Below, one piece after another: positions 40,651 to 49,069 of a DNA stretch of 57,920 bases (positions are counted from its first letter, which is position 1; the number at the start of each line of letters is the position of its first letter). The DNA lies in the NCBI GenBank assembly GCA_045537575.1, contig JAZSPU010000055.1, positions 1 through 57,920 of the forward strand, written 5' to 3'. Below the pieces are notes generated by a model. The model was not told the DNA's origin, did no database searches, and was given only the letters and a program-made list of their open reading frames with translations. Made by a program: the position numbers and the translations under genes. This stretch comes from SIG607 sp045537575. Its GTDB lineage: Bacteria > Bacillota > Clostridia > Oscillospirales > Acutalibacteraceae.

Positions 40651-41478
40651 GCTTTTGGTAAGCTTTATTTTGTTTGATATGGATTTTATCAGTAAGGAAA
40701 TTATCAGCATTAACAGATTTGTAATTACTATTGTAGCGCCTGTGGGGAAGGATAAAACATAGGAAAGATACAAACCGATAAGGAAGGAAATAACCGATAA
40801 TACGGCGGATAAAATGGTAACTCCCTTAAAGTTTTTGCAAAGCTTAATTGCACAAAGAGGAGGGAAAATAATCAGGGAAGACACTAGCAAAGCACCCATC
40901 ATTCTCATACCGATAACAACCGTTACGGCGGTGAGTATTGCAAGAACAGTGTTGAAAAGCGATACCCTTACGCCTGTAGCTTTTGCAAAATCCTCATCAA
41001 AGGTTATAGCAAATATTCTGTTGTAGAAAAGAATGTAAAGAGCAATAATAGTAATAGAAAGAATTACCGAAAGAATTGCATCAAAGTTGCTTATAGCAAG
41101 AATACTGCCGAACATATAGTTGGAAAGGTCGGTATTTGTACCCGTTGCCGAAACGATTATGACACCTATTGCCAGAGCGCCGGCAGATATAACGGCAATT
41201 GCGCTGTCGCCTTTTATTTTTCCGTTATTTGTTATTTTAAGAAGCAAAATTGCGGCAATAATAACGATTATAATAGCAACAGGCAAAGGAGACAGCCCTG
41301 CCGCCGCAGCAATTGCCAAAGCGCCGAAGCCTACGTGGGAGAGTCCGTCGCCAATCATAGAATAGCGCTTTAAAACAAGATTTACGCCAAGTAATGCCGA
41401 GCAAAGAGAAATCAGTACACCGACTATTAAAGCGCGTTTAATAAAGGCGTAAGAAAGAAGGGTTAATAACTCATTCAT
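40636..41478 (-). CDS. Metal ABC transporter permease (ZnuB/MntB-like)
   Basis: This 280-residue membrane protein of the ABC-3 family has eight to nine hydrophobic helices and the conserved GDGLSHVGFGALAIA segment (about residues 41-55), plus RMMGALLVSSLIIFPPLCA near 215. The family transports zinc, manganese or iron. The start at 41478 (GGAGG eight bases upstream, inside the end of the ATPase gene) gives an 8-base overlap with it. No substrate-binding lipoprotein gene is adjacent, so the metal cannot be named; zinc is the usual substrate for this branch. Confidence 0.9.
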   Translation of the reverse strand: MNELLTLLSYAFIKRALIVGVLISLCSALLGVNLVLKRYSMIGDGLSHVGFGALAIAAAAGLSPLPVAIIIVIIAAILLLKITNNGKIKGDSAIAVISAGALAIGVIIVSATGTNTDLSNYMFGSILAISNFDAILSVILSITIIALYILFYNRIFAITFDEDFAKATGVRVSLFNTVLAILTAVTVVIGMRMMGALLVSSLIIFPPLCAIKLCKNFKGVTILSAVLSVISFLIGLYLSYVLSFPTGATIVITNLLMLIISLLIKSISNKIKLTKSKKAL

Positions 41479-42181
41479 AAATTCCGCCTCCGTAAAATCT
41501 TTTGTGAATTTCGCTGTTTCTGTATTCATCTACCGTACCGAAAAACACTTCATTACTTGATAGATGAAGAATATGAGTTGCATACTTAAAGGCGGCATTC
41601 ATATCGTGGGATACCATAATAACGGCAATGCGGTATTCTTTATTTATGGTTTCGATAAGAGAATACATATCGGATGCGGCTATTGGGTCAAGTCCCGTAA
41701 CGGGTTCGTCAAGAAGCAAGGCTTTACTGCCGCTTGTAAGAGCACGGGCAAGAAGGACGCGTTGCTGCTGACCGCCCGAAAGGTTTTGGTAGCTTTCGTT
41801 TTTTAGGTTTTCTATCTTCATAAGCTCCATATTGTGATGGGCTTTCTTTCTGTTTTTAGGGGTATAAAAAGGCTTAAATCCCAAACGGTTTATAGAGCCG
41901 GATAAAACAATCTCTTCAACACTTGCAGGAAAATCACGCTGTATGGGACTTTGCTGAGGAAGATATCCTATTTCCTTGGCTTTAAGCTCGGGACAGTATT
42001 CTATTTTGCCCGAAAGTGGCGTTAAAAGCTTAAGTATGCTTTTTATAAGCGTACTTTTACCGCTACCGTTTTCACCAATGATATAAAGATAATCGTTTTC
42101 GCCTATAGAAAAATTAAGATTAGACAGAATTATTCTGTCTTTATAGCCAATAGATAGGTTTTCGCAGTTTATAAGAGACAT
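41471..42181 (-). CDS. Metal ABC transporter ATP-binding protein (ZnuC-like)
   Basis: This 236-residue ABC ATPase powers the permease encoded next to it. Walker A GENGSGKST (~37-45), the Q-loop YLPQQ, signature LSGGQQQR (~134), Walker B ALLLDEPVTGLD and the switch histidine VSHDMNAA are all present. Sequence style is that of the ZnuC/MntA metal group. It leads the two-gene minus-strand operon. Confidence 0.92.
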   Translation of the reverse strand: MSLINCENLSIGYKDRIILSNLNFSIGENDYLYIIGENGSGKSTLIKSILKLLTPLSGKIEYCPELKAKEIGYLPQQSPIQRDFPASVEEIVLSGSINRLGFKPFYTPKNRKKAHHNMELMKIENLKNESYQNLSGGQQQRVLLARALTSGSKALLLDEPVTGLDPIAASDMYSLIETINKEYRIAVIMVSHDMNAAFKYATHILHLSSNEVFFGTVDEYRNSEIHKRFYGGGIYE

Positions 42182-42243
42182 AAAAGGTACCTTTCTTTAG
42201 TTTAGAGTTAAGGAGTACTTCTTTATAAAAATTCATCCCTTTA

Positions 42244-42272
42244 ATTTTAAACCTTTTTATTTAAAAAATCAA
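42244..42272 (-). promoter_or_regulatory. Promoter of the metal ABC operon
   Basis: Minus strand TTGATT (42272-42267), 17 bases, TAAAAT (42249-42244). No clear Zur-type operator was seen. Confidence 0.75.
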
Positions 42273-42275
42273 CTC

Positions 42276-42304
42276 TTGAAAAAGAAAAAAGAAAATATTA
42301 CAAT
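42276..42304 (+). promoter_or_regulatory. Promoter of uvrC
   Basis: TTGAAA (42276-42281), 17 bases, TACAAT (42299-42304), back to back with the metal ABC promoter. No LexA-type box is near it. Confidence 0.75.
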
Positions 42305-42333
42305 ATAATAGAAAGAAGGTGCAGGTTTTGTCC

Positions 42334-44142
42334 ATGGATAGAAAATATTATCTTAAAAAGAAGGCTAATTCTTTGCCGCTTACCCCAGGGGTATATATTA
42401 TGAAGGATAAACAGGGGAAGATTATTTACGTGGGCAAGGCAGTGGCGCTTAAAAACCGTGTTACACAGTATTTTGGTTCCGATACCAATCACAGTATAAA
42501 GGTCAGAAAAATGGTTGAGAATGTTGAGGACTTTGAGTACATTCTCTGTGACAGCGAATTTGAAGCTTTGGTGCTTGAAAATTCGCTTATAAAACAAAAT
42601 CAGCCTAAATATAATATTTTGCTTAAGGACGATAAAGGCTACCACTACGTAAAAATTACCGACGATAAGTGGAAGAAAATCGAATGGGTAAAACAAAAGA
42701 ATAAGGACGGCAAATATATAGGCCCCTACCACAGCGGTATGATAGTAAAAAATGCTGTTGAGGAAGCAAGAAAAATATTCAAGCTTCCCGATTGTAACCG
42801 TTCTTTCGATAAACCGTCAAAGCCTTGTCTTAATTTTCATATAGGCAGATGCTTTGCGCCTTGCAGAGCAAATATTACACTTTGTGAATATCTTGAAGCG
42901 GTGGACAGCGCCGTTGCCTTTATAAAAAACGGAGGATACAGCGAAAGCGAGATAAAAGACCTTTATAAAAAAATGGAGGAAGCGGCTGAAAACCTTGATT
43001 TTGAATATGCCGCAAAGCTACGTGACAGAATTGATGCTGTAACAAAAATTTCACAAAAACAGAAGGTCATATCTTCGGTTCATAAAAATCAGGATGTATT
43101 TGCCTGTGCGACAGTTGGGGAAATAGCCTGTGTTCAGTTCTTTAAATTCAGGGATTGGCACCTATGCGATCAAGAGCATTTTGTTTTTGAAGAGGTCTCT
43201 TCAAAAAATGAGATATACGGTGAATTTTTATATCGTTTTTATAATAAAAATTCCGATTTCCCACAAAGCATTATAATAGATGAGCTTCCCGAAGAAGCTA
43301 AGATGATTGAAAGGTGGATTAATACTCAATCGGGAGCAAATATTAAGATTACCGTTCCTCAAAAGGGCGAACAAAGAAAGCTTATAAGTATGTGTCTTAG
43401 CAATGCTAACGAGGTGCTTTCAAAACGTCTTGAACGTACAGGTAAGGAAACACAGGCTCTTAGTGAGCTTGGTGAACTTTTGGGGCTAAGTACGGCGCCT
43501 AGATATATTGAGTCCTATGATATATCCAATACTGCAGGAAGCGAAAACGTGGCGGCTATGGTGGTGTTCCGCGATGCAAGACCTTTTAAGGCTAATTACA
43601 GAAAGTTTAAAATAAAAGGCTTTGTAGGACAGGACGATTATCGTTCTATGGCAGAGGTTATTGACAGAAGACTTGGCGAATACCAAAAAGGCGAAGATGA
43701 AGCCTTTTCTGTACTGCCTGATTTAATACTTCTTGACGGCGGCAAAGGACAGATTTCGGCTGTAAGACCTGTGCTGGAAAAATACGGACTTAATATTGCG
43801 CTTTTCGGTATGGTTAAGGATTCAAAGCACAGAACAAGAGCGATTGCAAGTGAAGACGGCGATATTGAAATTAAACCAACCCGCAAGGCTTTTACCTTTG
43901 TTAATGCAATTCAGGATGAAACCCACCGTTTTGCAATATCCTTCCATAAGAAAAAACGTAGCGACAGTATGGTAAGAAGCGAACTTTTGAATATTGAAGG
44001 AGTTGGTCAAAAAAGGGTAGATGCCCTCTTTAAACACTTTAAATCCTTAAAGAAAATCAAGAGTGCTTCTGTTGAAGAACTAAGCAGCGTTAAGGGTATT
44101 GACAAAAAAACCGCAGAAAATATTTATTTGTACTTTAGATAA
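42334..44142 (+). CDS. uvrC: Excinuclease ABC subunit C
   Basis: UvrC, about 602 residues, makes both incisions in nucleotide excision repair. The N-terminal GIY-YIG nuclease (PGVYIMKDKQGKIIYVGKA), a UvrB-binding UVR motif (YKKMEEAAENLDFEYAAKLRDRI, ~205-227), the RNase-H-like C-terminal nuclease (ESYDISNTAGSENVAAMVVF, LDGGKGQ) and two helix-hairpin-helix motifs at the end (IEGVGQKRVDALFKHF, VKGIDKKTAENI) are complete. Start is uncertain: a TTG at 42328 is eight bases from AGAAGG; ATG at 42334 is given here. Confidence 0.95.
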   Translation: MDRKYYLKKKANSLPLTPGVYIMKDKQGKIIYVGKAVALKNRVTQYFGSDTNHSIKVRKMVENVEDFEYILCDSEFEALVLENSLIKQNQPKYNILLKDDKGYHYVKITDDKWKKIEWVKQKNKDGKYIGPYHSGMIVKNAVEEARKIFKLPDCNRSFDKPSKPCLNFHIGRCFAPCRANITLCEYLEAVDSAVAFIKNGGYSESEIKDLYKKMEEAAENLDFEYAAKLRDRIDAVTKISQKQKVISSVHKNQDVFACATVGEIACVQFFKFRDWHLCDQEHFVFEEVSSKNEIYGEFLYRFYNKNSDFPQSIIIDELPEEAKMIERWINTQSGANIKITVPQKGEQRKLISMCLSNANEVLSKRLERTGKETQALSELGELLGLSTAPRYIESYDISNTAGSENVAAMVVFRDARPFKANYRKFKIKGFVGQDDYRSMAEVIDRRLGEYQKGEDEAFSVLPDLILLDGGKGQISAVRPVLEKYGLNIALFGMVKDSKHRTRAIASEDGDIEIKPTRKAFTFVNAIQDETHRFAISFHKKKRSDSMVRSELLNIEGVGQKRVDALFKHFKSLKKIKSASVEELSSVKGIDKKTAENIYLYFR

Positions 44143-44168
44143 AACCCTCCTTTAATAAGGAGGGTTTT
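44141..44168 (+). terminator. Terminator of uvrC
   Basis: Perfect 12-bp stem AAAACCCTCCTT / AAGGAGGGTTTT with a TAAT loop, starting in the uvrC stop codon. Confidence 0.92.
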
Positions 44169-44174
44169 ATCAGG

Positions 44175-44252
44175 GAATAGGGAATAGGGAGTAGGAAAAA
44201 GTTATAACTCTCTAGCCCCTAGAACCTTTTCCCTCTGTGCGAAGCACAGTTT
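44175..44252. repeat. Intergenic repeat patch after uvrC
   Basis: GGGAATAGGGAATAGGGAGTAGG recalls the heptamers at 2637. CTAGCCCCTAGAACC resembles the AGGGGCTAGGG found at about 45150. CTGTGCGAAGCACAG with flanking TCCCT is the inverted copy of the hairpin repeat at 4409. No coding potential. Confidence 0.65.
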
Positions 44253-44300
44253 CCCTGTATCGCAACGCGATACCCCTATTTCCTAGTAAAAAATGGACTC
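44251..44300 (+). repeat. 50-bp direct repeat, left copy
   Basis: Matches 45323-45372 at 49 of 50 positions, same orientation. It includes the hairpin TATCGC-AAC-GCGATA and the left arm of a terminator. Confidence 0.93.
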
Positions 44301-44317
44301 GAAAGAGTCCATTTTTT
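44288..44317 (-). terminator. Terminator of the dockerin gene
   Basis: AAAAAATGGACTC / GAGTCCATTTTTT, 13-bp stem with a GAAA loop, immediately after the minus-strand stop. The stem is identical to that of the P-type ATPase terminator. Confidence 0.9.
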
Positions 44318-45042
44318 TACAGTCCTGCAAGTTTTAATTTTAATTTTGCCAGGTCGGATGTATTTACCGCTCCGTCACCGTTTAAATCTCCGGTTAGTAA
44401 TCCTGTATCGTTAAGTTTACTAAGATCTGCAAGGAAAAGTTTCATAACCGCAAGGTCAGTGGTATCTGCCTTACCGTTTCCGTCAAGGTCGCCTATAATA
44501 TATTCACAATAATCACAAACAGTGCATTTCTTGTTATCTATACTATGTTCAGCACTGCCTATACAGGAATTATAGTACCACTTAGCGTCAATCAAATCTT
44601 CGTTATAATCATCTATATCAATTTCAGCCTGTTGTGACTGACTTCCTCTGTAATACACAGTTTCAAGGGATGAGCACCAATAAAATGCACGCTCTCCTAT
44701 ACTTGTCACACTATCTGGAATAGTTATATCGGTAAGGGAATAGCAATCAGCAAATGCATAATCTCCTATACTTGTTACACTATCACCGATAATTACGCTT
44801 TCAAGGGAATCGCAATAAGAAAATGCATAATCTCCTATACTTGTTACAGGATAGCCGTCAAGTGTTGAGGGGATGGTAATATCGCCACTAATAGATTCAT
44901 CGACAGAAGTAATAATTGCTTCATCGTCTACAACTTCATAAGTGAAATAGGGATCTATTTCCGCAAAAACGTTTAATGACTGTAGTGGCAGTACAGCGAT
45001 TATTAACGCAAGGCAGATTATAATTGATAAAATCTTTTTCAT
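44317..45042 (-). CDS. Secreted BspA-type leucine-rich-repeat protein with type I dockerin
   Basis: This 241-residue protein has a Sec signal peptide (KKILSIIICLALIIAVLPL, cleavage probably near residues 27-28, VFA-E). Residues ~45-135 hold three BspA/LRR_5 repeats (VTSIGDYAFSYCDSLESV and two like it). The C-terminal ~60 residues form a dockerin with two calcium loops: GDLDGNGKADTTDLAVMKL and GDLNGDGAVNTSDLAKLKL. Dockerins plug into cohesins of a scaffoldin, so the protein is probably displayed on a cellulosome-like complex. No catalytic domain is seen; the LRRs may bind proteins or carbohydrate. The gene is bracketed by direct repeats. Confidence 0.9.
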   Translation of the reverse strand: MKKILSIIICLALIIAVLPLQSLNVFAEIDPYFTYEVVDDEAIITSVDESISGDITIPSTLDGYPVTSIGDYAFSYCDSLESVIIGDSVTSIGDYAFADCYSLTDITIPDSVTSIGERAFYWCSSLETVYYRGSQSQQAEIDIDDYNEDLIDAKWYYNSCIGSAEHSIDNKKCTVCDYCEYIIGDLDGNGKADTTDLAVMKLFLADLSKLNDTGLLTGDLNGDGAVNTSDLAKLKLKLAGL

Positions 45043-45322
45043 TTATTTTAGTCTCCTTTTAAGGACTTTTTAAAACACTATAAATATTTTACTGTAAGGG
45101 GTATTAAAAGTCAAGGGAGTTAGGATTTAGGATCTAGGAACTAGGATTTAGGGGCTAGGGTTAATTGTAACAAAGTTAAAACGGGATATTGAGAAATAAA
45201 TACGGCAACTCCGTAGGGGGAGATGCCCACATCAACCCGTTAAAACAATATTATTTCATCAAAATAAAACGGGAGGGCACAGAGACCCTCCCCTACAAAA
45301 TATAATAAATCCCTAATCCCTA
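45043..45322. other. Non-coding stretch with repeat sequence
   Basis: Holds the upstream region of the dockerin gene (AAGGAG on the minus strand at about 45055). A degenerate 8-base repeat of the TTAGGATT type follows (about 45120-45160). GGGAGGGCACAGAGACCCTCCC (45270-45293), whose GGGAGGG and CCCTCCC ends can pair, resembles a dispersed repeat. No gene recognised. Confidence 0.6.
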
Positions 45323-45372
45323 TTCCCTGTATCGCAACGCGATACCCCTATTACCTAGTAAAAAATGGACTC
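45323..45372 (+). repeat. 50-bp direct repeat, right copy
   Basis: Second copy of 44251-44300, 1,072 bases away, one mismatch. Again it ends in the left arm of a minus-strand terminator. Confidence 0.93.
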
Positions 45373-45389
45373 TTTTGAGTCCATTTTTT
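45360..45389 (-). terminator. Terminator of the P-type ATPase gene
   Basis: AAAAAATGGACTC / GAGTCCATTTTTT stem with a TTTT loop, abutting the minus-strand stop codon. Confidence 0.9.
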
Positions 45390-48015
45390 ACTTTAACTTT
45401 TTATATAGAATAAATCCAAGTTTGATAAGTTCGCCCGAAGCAAAAACAATTGAAGAAATAAGAATTGCTTTTATAAGCTGTCCAAAGGTCAGAACGGTCA
45501 TACCGAAAGCTGCACCCAAGGGAGTTGTTATAACTAAAAATGTTATGAGAGCAAAGGCAAACAAAACTATTGTTAAGGGAATATTTATAAAGTGTCTGTT
45601 TTTAAAGAACAATGCTTCAAATTTTGAAGTAACCATATTAAGATACTGTGATGAAACAAGAACCGTAAACATCATTGTAGAAGCAATTTGCACATCATAT
45701 TTTAGGAATAAGCCGTATGTAAGAACGGCGGTAAATGCTACCATCAGTCCTTGTACTGCCATTGTTATAATAGCTTCGCCTTTGAAAAGGTGTTTGTCAC
45801 TTTCCTTTAGTTTTCCAAAGGGTTTTCTTTCGTGAATACCGTCGGAAAGTATGCTTAAAGCGGGGAATACGTCGGTAATAAGATTAATCAGTAGGAAAGC
45901 CGCGGCGGTAAGAGGGAAGGCTTTAAAGGCAAACAGACAAATGAGTACCGAAAGAAGCTCACCTATATTGGAGCTTATTAAATAAACAAGAGCTTTTCTT
46001 ATGGTGCTTATAAGACTGCGTGAAATGCTTATAGCAGTAGTAATGGCAGAAAAACGGTTTTCATTCATTATTATGTCGGCGGCGCCTCTTGCAACGTCGG
46101 TACCGCGATTACCCATTGCAATACCTACGTCGGCAATGCTGAGCGCCTGAGCATCGTTTACGCTGTCACCGGTGATGGCGACTGTAAGACCGTTAGCCTT
46201 GTAAGCTGAAACCAAGCGAAATTTCTGATCGGGCAATAGTCTGGCAAATACAGTGTATTTATTAATGCTTTCAGCAAGTTCTTCATCGGTCATTTCGGCA
46301 ATTTCTTCACCGCTTATTGCCTCGCTGTCGTCATTTAATATTCTCATCTTTTTAGCAACTGCTCTTGCGGTAGCAATATGGTCGCCTGTAATCATAACGG
46401 TTTTTATGCCGCCCTTTTTACAGTCCTTAACAAGCGCAATGCTTTCGTCCTGCGGAGGATCGCTGAGGGCGATAAGTCCGGCAAAGGTCATACCTTCTTC
46501 CAGTTCGCTTATTTCGGGATTAGAGGGGATTTCGCTTAAAGGCTTATAGGCTACGGCAATAACACGCATACCCTCAAGGGCAAAATCTTCAACGGCAGAA
46601 AGTATGGATTTGTTTTCACTAACACCGCAAACAGAAAGCAGATAATCAGGTGCGCCCTTTACTATAGCTATGGGCGTTCCGTTTATCATATTAACGGTAA
46701 CGGTAATTTTTCTTTCGCTGTCAAAGGGAAGTTTACAAAGAAGAGGGTAGTTATTGTGAATATCTCTTTCTTCGGCAACAACACTCTGTTTATAAGCATC
46801 AATAATTGCAAGTTCGGTTGCATCGTTATACATAACGCTGTCCACGTCATCCTTAGACTGTGAAGTGCAAAGGGATGCAAGACGGAGAATTGAAACGCAG
46901 TTAGAGTCTTTAAAGGCATCATTAACGTCAATTATTTCCTGACCGTTAAAGATTTGTTCTGCCTTCATAGTATCTTTTGTAAGGGTTCCTGTTTTATCGG
47001 AGCATATTACGGAAACGTCGGGAAGGACGTCGAATACAGAATAGTTTTTGGTAATCATTCCGTTTTTATAAAGCACGTTGACAGAAATACCAAGAGCAGA
47101 AGCGGCAATCAAAGGCAGACCTTCGGGCAGTACCGATACAAGAAGTACAACAGAATTAATTAAGGAATTAGCTAAGGTAACGGCAAATTCCTGCTGAGAG
47201 CGGAAGTTTATAATAACGTTGGTGAAAAATGCTATAATGCATAAAATAATAAGAATAATGGAGGAGACTTTTCCAATAGAATTAAGCTTGTCCTTGAGTT
47301 TTGTGTTAATGCTGTTATAGGATTCTAAAATAGTTACAGCCTTGCCTATTTCGGTTTCCATACCGATTTCGGTAACAACTGCTTTTGCGTGACCTGATAA
47401 AACGTTACTGCCCGAAAAGACCATATTAGCTCTTTCTTTTATGGGAGTTATTTCGGTAAGTATTGCGTTAGCTTCTTTTACGTATGTAGTTTCTTCTCCC
47501 GTTACAAATTCTTCGTCGCAACGGAAATTAGTTGCTTCTATAAGTCTTGCATCGGCAGAAATATAGTCACCCGTTTCAAGAATAAGTACGTCACCGCGTA
47601 CAATGAATCTTGAATCAATGGTCTTAACTATTCCGTCGCGAAGAACCTTTACTTTAGGAATGTTCATAGAAGCGAGTCTGTCAGCAGCTTTTTCACTTTC
47701 CTTTGAAAAGAAAACAGTAGCGGCAATATTTATCGCCAACATAAGTATTATGAGAAGGGGAGCGAACCATGCGCCCTCTTTATAAACAAGATTAATAATA
47801 AACGCTATGAAAGCGCTAACGGCAAGAAGTATATTAACGGGATTTTTGATTTGCTCCGAAATGATTTTAGAAAGCGGTGTTTTTTGAGATTTTTTCAGTA
47901 TATTCTCATTGCGCTCATCATAACGCTGATCTACTACTCCCGTAGGTAAGCCCTTTGAAGCGTCAACCTCGAAATTAGATAAAACTTCTTCTATTTGTGA
48001 ACTGTGATAAATCAT
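45388..48015 (-). CDS. Calcium-type P-type ATPase
   Basis: This 875-residue protein is a cation-pumping P2-type ATPase. It has an N-terminal cation ATPase domain, helices M1-M2, the actuator motif TGEET (TGES-like), M4 with SVLPEGLPLI, the phosphorylation site CSDKTGTLTKD, the nucleotide domain with KGAPDYLLS, MITGDHIATARA, and the hinge TGDSVNDAQALSIADVGIAMG, then M5-M10 with NLITDVFPALSI. The PEGLP motif and NxxTD of M6 point to calcium; other cations cannot be excluded. The usual TGDGVNDAPAL reads TGDSVNDAQAL, a mild divergence. Single gene with its own promoter. Confidence 0.9.
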   Translation of the reverse strand: MIYHSSQIEEVLSNFEVDASKGLPTGVVDQRYDERNENILKKSQKTPLSKIISEQIKNPVNILLAVSAFIAFIINLVYKEGAWFAPLLIILMLAINIAATVFFSKESEKAADRLASMNIPKVKVLRDGIVKTIDSRFIVRGDVLILETGDYISADARLIEATNFRCDEEFVTGEETTYVKEANAILTEITPIKERANMVFSGSNVLSGHAKAVVTEIGMETEIGKAVTILESYNSINTKLKDKLNSIGKVSSIILIILCIIAFFTNVIINFRSQQEFAVTLANSLINSVVLLVSVLPEGLPLIAASALGISVNVLYKNGMITKNYSVFDVLPDVSVICSDKTGTLTKDTMKAEQIFNGQEIIDVNDAFKDSNCVSILRLASLCTSQSKDDVDSVMYNDATELAIIDAYKQSVVAEERDIHNNYPLLCKLPFDSERKITVTVNMINGTPIAIVKGAPDYLLSVCGVSENKSILSAVEDFALEGMRVIAVAYKPLSEIPSNPEISELEEGMTFAGLIALSDPPQDESIALVKDCKKGGIKTVMITGDHIATARAVAKKMRILNDDSEAISGEEIAEMTDEELAESINKYTVFARLLPDQKFRLVSAYKANGLTVAITGDSVNDAQALSIADVGIAMGNRGTDVARGAADIIMNENRFSAITTAISISRSLISTIRKALVYLISSNIGELLSVLICLFAFKAFPLTAAAFLLINLITDVFPALSILSDGIHERKPFGKLKESDKHLFKGEAIITMAVQGLMVAFTAVLTYGLFLKYDVQIASTMMFTVLVSSQYLNMVTSKFEALFFKNRHFINIPLTIVLFAFALITFLVITTPLGAAFGMTVLTFGQLIKAILISSIVFASGELIKLGFILYKKLK

Positions 48016-48041
48016 AGAAACCCTCCATCCAAATTTATACT

Positions 48042-48070
48042 ATTATACTATATATAAAAAAATAAATCAA
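48042..48070 (-). promoter_or_regulatory. Promoter of the P-type ATPase gene
   Basis: Minus strand TTGATT (48070-48065), 17 bases, TATAAT (48047-48042). Confidence 0.82.
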
Positions 48071-48086
48071 CATTTATAAAAATACT

Positions 48087-48114
48087 TTGCAAAATTACAG
48101 ATTTGTGTTACAAT
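48087..48114 (+). promoter_or_regulatory. Promoter of prmA
   Basis: TTGCAA (48087-48092), 16 bases, TACAAT (48109-48114), 28 bases before the prmA start. Confidence 0.72.
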
Positions 48115-48142
48115 ACATACATATGTTTTATGGGAGAATGTT

Positions 48143-49060
48143 ATGGATTGGTTTGAAATTATTATTAAAGTACCCACTGCCCAGTGTGAAACAGCCTCGG
48201 CTATTGCAAATATGACCGTACCTTACGGTATTTATATTGAAGATTATTCGGATATGGAAGCTGTGTCTTGGGAAATTGCTCATATTGACCTTATTGATGA
48301 AGATTTGCTGAGTAAAGACCGTAACAGCGCCCTTATTCATATTTATATGGATAGTTCCGATAACGTTGAGGAATCTTTAGCTTATTTAAAGGAAAGATTT
48401 TCTGCCGAGAAAATTCAGTTTACTGTAGAGCTTGGTACGGTTGCCGAAATCGACTGGAATGAATACTGGAAAAAATTCTTCCACACCTCTCTTATAGGAG
48501 AACGCCTTGCAGTTGTTCCCGCTTGGGAGGAATACGAAAATAAAGAAGAAAGAAAAATTCTTAAAATAGACCCGGGCGCTGCCTTTGGTACAGGCACACA
48601 CGCTACCACGTCTTTGTGTCTTGAATTTTTAGAGAAATATACAAATCAAAATGATACAGTTCTTGATATAGGCTGCGGAAGCGGAATTTTAAGTATTGCA
48701 GGTGTGATACTTGGCGCAAAAAACGCTATCGGTGTTGATATAGATGAAGGCGCCGTAAAGGTTGCAAAAGAAAACGCTGTTATGAACGGCGTTGCTGATA
48801 GAACCGAATATATTCATGGTGACCTTGCCGAAAGGGTAGAGGGTAAATTTGATATTGTTTGCGCCAATATTGTTGCTGACGTTATAATCAGACTGCTTAG
48901 CGATGTAGATAAGTATATGAAGCCTGACGGTGTTCTTATTGCTTCGGGCATAATTAAGCCGAGGGCTGATGAAGTCAGAGAATGTATAATTAAAAACGGC
49001 TTTACAATCAAAGAAGAACTTGTGCGTGAAGAATGGCACGCCTTTTCAATTAAGAAATAA
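48143..49060 (+). CDS. prmA: Ribosomal protein L11 methyltransferase
   Basis: PrmA, 305 residues, trimethylates ribosomal protein L11. An N-terminal substrate-binding domain (1-~120) precedes a class I SAM methyltransferase: DPGAAFGTGTHATTSLCLEF (~138-157), LDIGCGSGILSIAG (motif I), GVDIDEGAVKVAKENA, and VCANIVADV. prfB follows after nine bases with AAGGAG, probably co-transcribed. Confidence 0.95.
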   Translation: MDWFEIIIKVPTAQCETASAIANMTVPYGIYIEDYSDMEAVSWEIAHIDLIDEDLLSKDRNSALIHIYMDSSDNVEESLAYLKERFSAEKIQFTVELGTVAEIDWNEYWKKFFHTSLIGERLAVVPAWEEYENKEERKILKIDPGAAFGTGTHATTSLCLEFLEKYTNQNDTVLDIGCGSGILSIAGVILGAKNAIGVDIDEGAVKVAKENAVMNGVADRTEYIHGDLAERVEGKFDIVCANIVADVIIRLLSDVDKYMKPDGVLIASGIIKPRADEVRECIIKNGFTIKEELVREEWHAFSIKK

Positions 49061-49069
49061 GGAGTATTT

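Noticed and set aside
42240..42334. LexA box at uvrC
   Set aside because: No GAAC-N4-GTTC core near the uvrC promoter, so SOS control of uvrC is not supported here.
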